This document shows positions 14,507 through 18,822 of a stretch of 18,822 nt of DNA, in pieces. The stretch covers positions 1 through 18,822 of the forward strand of contig CALFWP010000139.1 of the NCBI GenBank assembly GCA_937927905.1. Reading direction: 5' to 3'. The translations under genes were made by a program, and so were the position numbers. The notes under the pieces are model-generated. The model was not told where the DNA came from. It was given only the letters and a program-made list of their open reading frames with translations, and ran no database searches. How positions within the stretch are numbered: the stretch's first letter is position 1; each line of letters starts with the position of its first letter. The DNA comes from an uncultured Neomegalonema sp. GTDB taxonomy: Bacteria > Pseudomonadota > Alphaproteobacteria > Rhodobacterales > Rhodobacteraceae.

Positions 14507-15634
14507 TTATGCCGGTTCAATATCACCTTCGGCCCACGTAGAACGCGTTCCGGCTGCAAAGACACTGAAACGACCATCCTCAATCGCATCCCGCATACCT
14601 TGCATAAGGCGCTGATAATACCTCAGATTATGCCATGTCAGCAACATCGAGGCGATAATCTCCTGTGCACGGTGAACATGATGCAGGTAAGCGCGGCTGT
14701 AACCTGAGCACGCCGGACAGTCACAGCTTTCATCCAGAGGGCGCGGATCTTCGGCATGGCGGGCGTTGCGTATATTGACGGGACCGCGCGGTGTAAACAC
14801 CTGGCCGTTGCGCCCGGACCTGGACGGCAGGACACAATCAAACATATCAATCCCGCGCTCCACCGCCCCGAGCAGGTCATCGGGCTTTCCGACCCCCATC
14901 AGATAGCGCGGACGGTCAGCGGGCAGATGAGCCACGCAATGATCGAGTGTGGCAAACATCAGATCCTGCCCTTCGCCGACCGCGAGGCCGCCAACGGCAT
15001 AACCGTCAAAGCCGATGCCGCACAGGGCTTCGGCACTACGGGCACGCAAATCTTCGTATACACCGCCCTGCTGAATACCGAACAACGCATGTCCGGGACG
15101 ATCACCAAAGGCGTCACGGGACCGCTGCGCCCAGCGCATCGACAGCTCCATGGATGACTGGGCCTCTTCGCGGGTACACGGGTAGGGCGTACATTCATCA
15201 AACGCCATCACGACATCGGACCCGAGCTGACGCTGAATCTCCATAGAGGTTTCCGGCGACAGCATGTGTCTGGAACCGTCTATGTGAGAGCGGAATGTGA
15301 CACCCTCTTCCGTCATTTTACGCAACCCGGCCAGGGACATGACCTGAAACCCGCCCGAGTCGGTCAGGATGGGCCGGTCCCAGTTCATGAATTTGTGCAA
15401 ACCGCCCAGCCGCTCCATGCGTTCGGCCCCGGGACGCAGCATCAGATGATACGTATTACCGAGCAGGATATCCGCGCCTGTCTCACGCACGGACCCCGGC
15501 AGCATCGCCTTGACCGTAGCCACCGTCCCGACCGGCATAAAAGCCGGTGTGCGGATATCTCCACGGGGCGTATGCAACGTGCCGCGCCGGGCAGAGCCAT
15601 CGGTCTTGTGAAGTTCAAATGATATACCTGTCAT
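14507..15634 (-). CDS. tgt: tRNA-guanine transglycosylase
   Basis: The 375-residue enzyme exchanges guanine 34 in GUN-anticodon tRNAs for the queuosine precursor preQ1. Key residues are visible: Asp92 in TDSGGFQ, Asp146 in AFDECTPYP, the GIQQGG loop, the GGLAVGE substrate lid, the nucleophile Asp266 in MFDCVLPSRSGRNG, and the zinc ligands Cys304, Cys306, Cys309 and His335. Length equals the usual bacterial Tgt. I chose the ATG at 15634, which gives the normal FELHxTDGxARRG beginning; the frame extends to 15697, but that would overlap the terminator of the next gene. There is no Shine-Dalgarno before this ATG, and TATTGT lies 7 bases upstream, so a leaderless mRNA is possible. No other queuosine gene is in the window. 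Confidence 0.96.
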   Translation of the reverse strand: MTGISFELHKTDGSARRGTLHTPRGDIRTPAFMPVGTVATVKAMLPGSVRETGADILLGNTYHLMLRPGAERMERLGGLHKFMNWDRPILTDSGGFQVMSLAGLRKMTEEGVTFRSHIDGSRHMLSPETSMEIQRQLGSDVVMAFDECTPYPCTREEAQSSMELSMRWAQRSRDAFGDRPGHALFGIQQGGVYEDLRARSAEALCGIGFDGYAVGGLAVGEGQDLMFATLDHCVAHLPADRPRYLMGVGKPDDLLGAVERGIDMFDCVLPSRSGRNGQVFTPRGPVNIRNARHAEDPRPLDESCDCPACSGYSRAYLHHVHRAQEIIASMLLTWHNLRYYQRLMQGMRDAIEDGRFSVFAAGTRSTWAEGDIEPA

Positions 15635-15697
15635 AGTGGCGACAATAAGCAGCAATGCCGCGCGTGCAAGCCCGTTACGTCCTGACGATAACAGCAC

Positions 15698-15728
15698 AAA
15701 AGCCGCCGCATTGCTGCGGAAGCTTTTT
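15698..15728 (-). terminator. Terminator of the autotransporter gene
   Basis: Reading the minus strand, AAAAGC, internal loop, CCGCA, 4-nt loop, TGCGG, internal loop, GCTTTT forms an interrupted stem with a short U-run, 26 bases past the autotransporter stop. Confidence 0.65.
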
Positions 15729-15754
15729 ACGGAAAAATCCTTACCCGGAACGCA

Positions 15755-17893
15755 TCAGAGCTTCCGTCCAAGAGGTACGCTGACGTCAACACGGCCTGAA
15801 TGATCACTGTTTCCACCGATACGCGCATCATATCCGATAGAACCGATAAACGCGCCGAAATCATAAATCAGCTGTGCGCCTATGGTCAGGCTGTCATCCT
15901 GTCCGTCCTGACCTTCACGTGAAAATGTATTGGTCGGCGAAAATAAGGAACGTGCAGTCACAGTACCTCCGCCATTCTCTAACTCACGGGTATAAAGCGC
16001 TTTGGCACGGAAAAAGATTGGTGCCTGTGCATCTTTCAGATTGCCGCCCTCAAGAAACATGCCGAGACTTGCTGTCGTGGTGCTGACTTTAATATCATCA
16101 TATTCCACCGCTGTTGCGGTCCAGCCACTTTCCCGGTACCCGTCAATTTCGGCTTCGTAGCGATCCACAGCTACAATCGGACCGGCAGAAACAATACCGC
16201 TGTTCAAACTGCGGTAACCGACCTCAAGCGAGGCACCGTAAACATCCGCCTCTGATGATCCTGTATTTTCAATGCGTGCCGCGCCGATACGCGCCTCGCG
16301 TACAATTTCATCATAATCGACCTGGCCTGCCGTTATGACTGCATTTCCGAAAATACGCCCGAAATCCGCCCCGGCAAACAGTGTCGCACTAACGGACGAT
16401 CCGTCAAATCCTACTCCGGCAGCACCGCTTAAAGCGTCATCAATATTCTTATATGACGCAGAAACCCCCAAAGAGAAACCGTCCTCAAAATCATAAATGA
16501 CACCGCCGCTGCCTGACAATCCCAGCACTCCTGGTCCGCCCTGTCCGGCAACGTCATCCCTCGTGGACTGATTTACATTGGCAGATATGAAGGGCCTCCA
16601 ACCGGCTTCTCTAATCCGCTCAGGTATAACCTGCGATCGGGCGACATATGACGCTTCACGACCCGCTGCAATTGCAGAAAAAGGAATTCCGGAAACCAGC
16701 ACAGGTGCGCTGATGACCGAGGATGCATGATCCGCAAGCAAAGCATGAGCAGACGTTGTTATTTCGGAACCATCGTTAAAAAACACTTCTGACGGGCGGG
16801 CCACACCACTGGTGTCACACGGGAAAAGAGTGCTGGATTCCAAACATGACTCGCTCTGATTGAAAGCACCGGACAATCCGAATCTCTCGGGATCGGCAAT
16901 GATCTCCGCAACGATGCTGTTCTGATCAAGAACCACGATCCCGTCTTCGTCCTCAAGAAGTTGCGATAAAACAGTATTGAAACGGTTCGTACCCTCTGTA
17001 CGGAAGCGCGAAACATCATCAGGATTTGCGATTATACCTTCAAGTGCAATTCTTGCGCTGATAACGCGGGGATCGGTGGCAGAAAGTGTTCCGGACGAAA
17101 CCAGTGCATTCAATTCGGCCAAACCCTGACTTGCGGATTCAGCCTCATTGAGAACTTCCGGGGTACTTCCCATATCGGAAAGATTACTGACAACAACCAA
17201 TCCGGCACCGGCATCCCGTAATGCGGCCGCGCTCAGAGCGATATCAAGTGCAGCGCTTTCCGCAATCGTATTCCGCTGTGTTACATCCGTTACGAATGTT
17301 GCGCTCAACGGTGCGACACTGTCGGCCAGCGTACGATTAACATTTGCCAGCCTCTCGATATCTTCCGATCCGCCATTAATAATCGCAATAGAATTTTCAG
17401 CCAAACCCGCACGATCCGGGTCATTCAAAAGCCCTGGTATTGTACTTCCGGGAACAATTACTTCAGTGCCGTCACTATTGCGATATAAAATTGTAGATGT
17501 TTGCGACACACCGGTTACAGAGTCCCTGACAGATCGCGCATCCCGGAAACCGGCGGCGTAGTTCAGCCCGCTTGCAGGTTCTTCCGTTGCACCCGGTAAT
17601 ACCGAGGGCTGTGACGGCAGTGTATCGCCATATCCGAGTGCGCGTGATACCCGCGTTGCCCAGGTATTCCCTTCGCCGCCACCTGCAACACGGTTTGTAA
17701 ACCTCTCTCTGCGGTCCCCAAGCTCTTCATCTTCATCCGCAAAAACAGTCTGGCCGGAAACGTATTGCCCGGCATCCAGAAACCGGTCTCCGAAAACAAT
17801 AACACGGCTGAATTCACCGGCCCAGGATGCAGAGGTAACAGAAGCTGTTGCTGCGCCCGCCATGAGCAGCGTGCGAATATACCGTTTTGACAT
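15755..17893 (-). CDS. Autotransporter with a degenerate GDSL/SGNH passenger
   Basis: The 712-residue protein has a signal peptide (cleavage likely after Ala25, SASWA/GEF), a GDSL-like passenger (about 27-400) and a C-terminal autotransporter beta-barrel (about 430-712) that would translocate the passenger to the cell surface. The passenger keeps the GDSL frame: VIVFGDRFLDAGQ (31-43), LVVVSNLSDMGSTPEV (232-247), FNTVLSQLL, VLDQNSIVAEIIADPERFGLS and a Cys350-Cys359 pair. The catalytic positions differ: block I has Arg37 where the nucleophilic Ser belongs, the GxND block reads GGSED (174-178), and the DxxH block reads DGSE with Glu377 where His belongs. It is likely a binding or structural pseudoenzyme. 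The start at 17893 has AAGGGG upstream; a longer frame to 17917 is less likely. It diverges from icd. Confidence 0.87.
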   Translation of the reverse strand: MSKRYIRTLLMAGAATASVTSASWAGEFSRVIVFGDRFLDAGQYVSGQTVFADEDEELGDRRERFTNRVAGGGEGNTWATRVSRALGYGDTLPSQPSVLPGATEEPASGLNYAAGFRDARSVRDSVTGVSQTSTILYRNSDGTEVIVPGSTIPGLLNDPDRAGLAENSIAIINGGSEDIERLANVNRTLADSVAPLSATFVTDVTQRNTIAESAALDIALSAAALRDAGAGLVVVSNLSDMGSTPEVLNEAESASQGLAELNALVSSGTLSATDPRVISARIALEGIIANPDDVSRFRTEGTNRFNTVLSQLLEDEDGIVVLDQNSIVAEIIADPERFGLSGAFNQSESCLESSTLFPCDTSGVARPSEVFFNDGSEITTSAHALLADHASSVISAPVLVSGIPFSAIAAGREASYVARSQVIPERIREAGWRPFISANVNQSTRDDVAGQGGPGVLGLSGSGGVIYDFEDGFSLGVSASYKNIDDALSGAAGVGFDGSSVSATLFAGADFGRIFGNAVITAGQVDYDEIVREARIGAARIENTGSSEADVYGASLEVGYRSLNSGIVSAGPIVAVDRYEAEIDGYRESGWTATAVEYDDIKVSTTTASLGMFLEGGNLKDAQAPIFFRAKALYTRELENGGGTVTARSLFSPTNTFSREGQDGQDDSLTIGAQLIYDFGAFIGSIGYDARIGGNSDHSGRVDVSVPLGRKL

Positions 17894-18142
17894 TCTGGCC
17901 CCTTTACATGCTTTCAACCGGAAAGTTCTGCGTCCGATAAAAATTATGTGTACTGGTCAAATTTAAATAAAATGATGAAAGCAGCGCACCGGGATACATA
18001 AAATTTTACATAATCCGTACAGTGTGACGCTTATGACTGACAGCCTGTGGTTCCGTCCGCCTTGCTACACGGCACACAGCAGACTATGGTGCAGCGCATC
18101 ATAAGGCGGCACTTGCCGCAGTTTCCGGCACAGAGGATTTCC
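17894..18142. promoter_or_regulatory. Divergent intergenic region, autotransporter and icd
   Basis: This 249-base space must hold promoters in both directions. The centre (about 17936-18013) is AT-rich, with two direct TACATAA copies at 17995-18001 and 18007-18013. A TTGACC on the minus strand could be a -35 for the autotransporter, but no -10 fits well at standard spacing. The icd-proximal part is a GC-rich foldable leader, listed separately. Confidence 0.5.
18057..18119 (+). promoter_or_regulatory. Foldable 5' leader of icd
   Basis: CCGCCTT (18057-18063) is complementary to AAGGCGG (18103-18109), with a GCAC/GTGC mini-stem inside. The second arm overlaps a competing short hairpin, GCGGC-ACTT-GCCGC (18106-18119), ending 13 bases before the ribosome site GAGGA (18133-18137). 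The two folds exclude each other. Regulation by this leader is inference. Confidence 0.35.
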
Positions 18143-18822
18143 ATGAGCAAGATTAAGGTCGATAACCCGGTCGTCGAACTCGACGGCGATGAAATGACAC
18201 GCATTATCTGGGATTTTATCAAGCAAAAACTGATCCTGCCCTATCTGGATATCGACCTGAAATATTACGACCTCGGTATTGAAGAACGGGACAGAACAGA
18301 CGATCAGATCACAATCGACGCTGCAGAAGCTATCAAACAGCACGGCGTCGGCGTCAAATGTGCGACAATCACACCCGATGAACAACGGGTCGAGGAATTC
18401 GGCCTCAAAAAAATGTGGCGCTCTCCGAACGGAACCATCCGCAATATTCTCGGCGGTGTCATCTTCCGCGAACCTATTATCTGTTCAAACGTCCCACGCC
18501 TTGTTCCCGGCTGGACGCAACCTATTGTCGTCGGCCGTCACGCATTCGGCGATCAGTACCGCGCAACGGATTTCCGCTTTCCCGGCAAGGGCAAGTTGAC
18601 CATAAAATTTGTCGGCGAAGACGGTGAGACCATCGAACACGAGGTCTTTGACGCGCCGGGCTCCGGTGTGACCATGGCAATGTACAACCTGGACGAATCC
18701 ATCAAGGATTTTGCCCGGGCAAGCATGAATTACGGCCTGGCACGGGGTTTTCCGGTCTATTTGTCAACGAAAAACACCATCATGAAAAAATATGATGGCC
18801 GTTTCAAAGACTTGTTCCAGCA
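18143..18822 (+). CDS. icd: NADP-dependent isocitrate dehydrogenase, 5' part
   Basis: The gene starts at 18143 with GAGGA five bases upstream and is cut by the right edge after 226 codons of about 405. The enzyme oxidatively decarboxylates isocitrate to 2-oxoglutarate in the TCA cycle, producing NADPH. It is the homodimeric animal-type subfamily rather than the E. coli type: residues known in human IDH1 occur at identical numbers, namely Thr77, Ser94, Asn96, Arg100, Arg109, Arg132 and Tyr139, within RSPNGTIRNILGGVIFREPI (93-112) and GRHAFGDQYRATDF (131-144). Such enzymes are common in alphaproteobacteria. The visible part has no frameshift. It has its own upstream region with a foldable leader, divergent from the autotransporter gene. 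Confidence 0.97.
   Translation, partial: MSKIKVDNPVVELDGDEMTRIIWDFIKQKLILPYLDIDLKYYDLGIEERDRTDDQITIDAAEAIKQHGVGVKCATITPDEQRVEEFGLKKMWRSPNGTIRNILGGVIFREPIICSNVPRLVPGWTQPIVVGRHAFGDQYRATDFRFPGKGKLTIKFVGEDGETIEHEVFDAPGSGVTMAMYNLDESIKDFARASMNYGLARGFPVYLSTKNTIMKKYDGRFKDLFQ

Noticed and set aside
14384..14707. 107-codon plus-strand frame from TTG
   Set aside because: It passes through the bidirectional terminator and into tgt in antisense.
15755..17893. Annotation of the autotransporter as an active GDSL esterase
   Set aside because: The serine, the GxND asparagine and the histidine positions are all replaced (Arg37, GGSED, DGSE).
1..18822. CRISPR arrays, tRNA/rRNA genes, insertion sequences, phage or defence cassettes
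   Set aside because: No regularly spaced repeats, transposase or integrase motifs, cloverleaf-like sequence or nuclease/helicase clusters were seen; nearly all space is taken by housekeeping genes.

Overview
This looks like an ordinary stretch of alphaproteobacterial chromosome, moderately GC-rich, with about 16 densely packed genes. Several features point to Alphaproteobacteria. FtsE, FtsX and a PlsC-type acyltransferase form one overlapping operon, divergent from an MJ0042 zinc-ribbon membrane protein. The window also has a Cox15/CtaA heme A synthase, a DUF6314 protein, a solitary BioY, a small exported protein with a YELPEVMPNGDIIIRRK tail, a basic microprotein, and an animal-type NADP-isocitrate dehydrogenase. 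A Rhodobacterales-like or related lineage is my inference; the species cannot be named from the sequence. I see no rRNA, tRNA, CRISPR, insertion sequence, phage or integration signal.

Layout. Positions 100-1086 (+) encode an exported solute-binding-like protein, ending at a strong bidirectional terminator shared with the next unit. That unit (3459 to 1195, -) is a small exported protein, an M3 oligoendopeptidase F and a 39-residue microprotein translationally coupled to it. From 5863 to 3592 (-) lies ftsE-ftsX-plsC, each junction an ATGA overlap. The zinc-ribbon protein (6125-6994, +) diverges from ftsE and runs tail-to-tail into a second M3 peptidase (Dcp type).

A long minus-strand cluster runs from 12225 to 7004: class I methyltransferase, TrmJ-type RNA methyltransferase, heme A synthase, PaaI-like thioesterase and Dcp. 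Two pairs are joined by ATGA overlaps. On the plus strand follow DUF6314, bioY with a clear terminator, and a TetR/WHG regulator behind a structured leader. tgt (-) converges on the regulator and shares a bidirectional terminator with it. An autotransporter (-) carries a GDSL/SGNH passenger that has lost its expected catalytic residues. It diverges from icd (+), which runs off the right edge.

Most genes are housekeeping: peptide turnover, division-site ABC complex, phospholipid synthesis, heme A for cytochrome oxidase, tRNA modification, biotin uptake and the TCA cycle. I found no convincing new multi-gene system. The best leads are the pseudoenzyme autotransporter, the microprotein behind pepF, the structured or repeat-rich DNA upstream of the TetR gene, and the foldable leader of icd.
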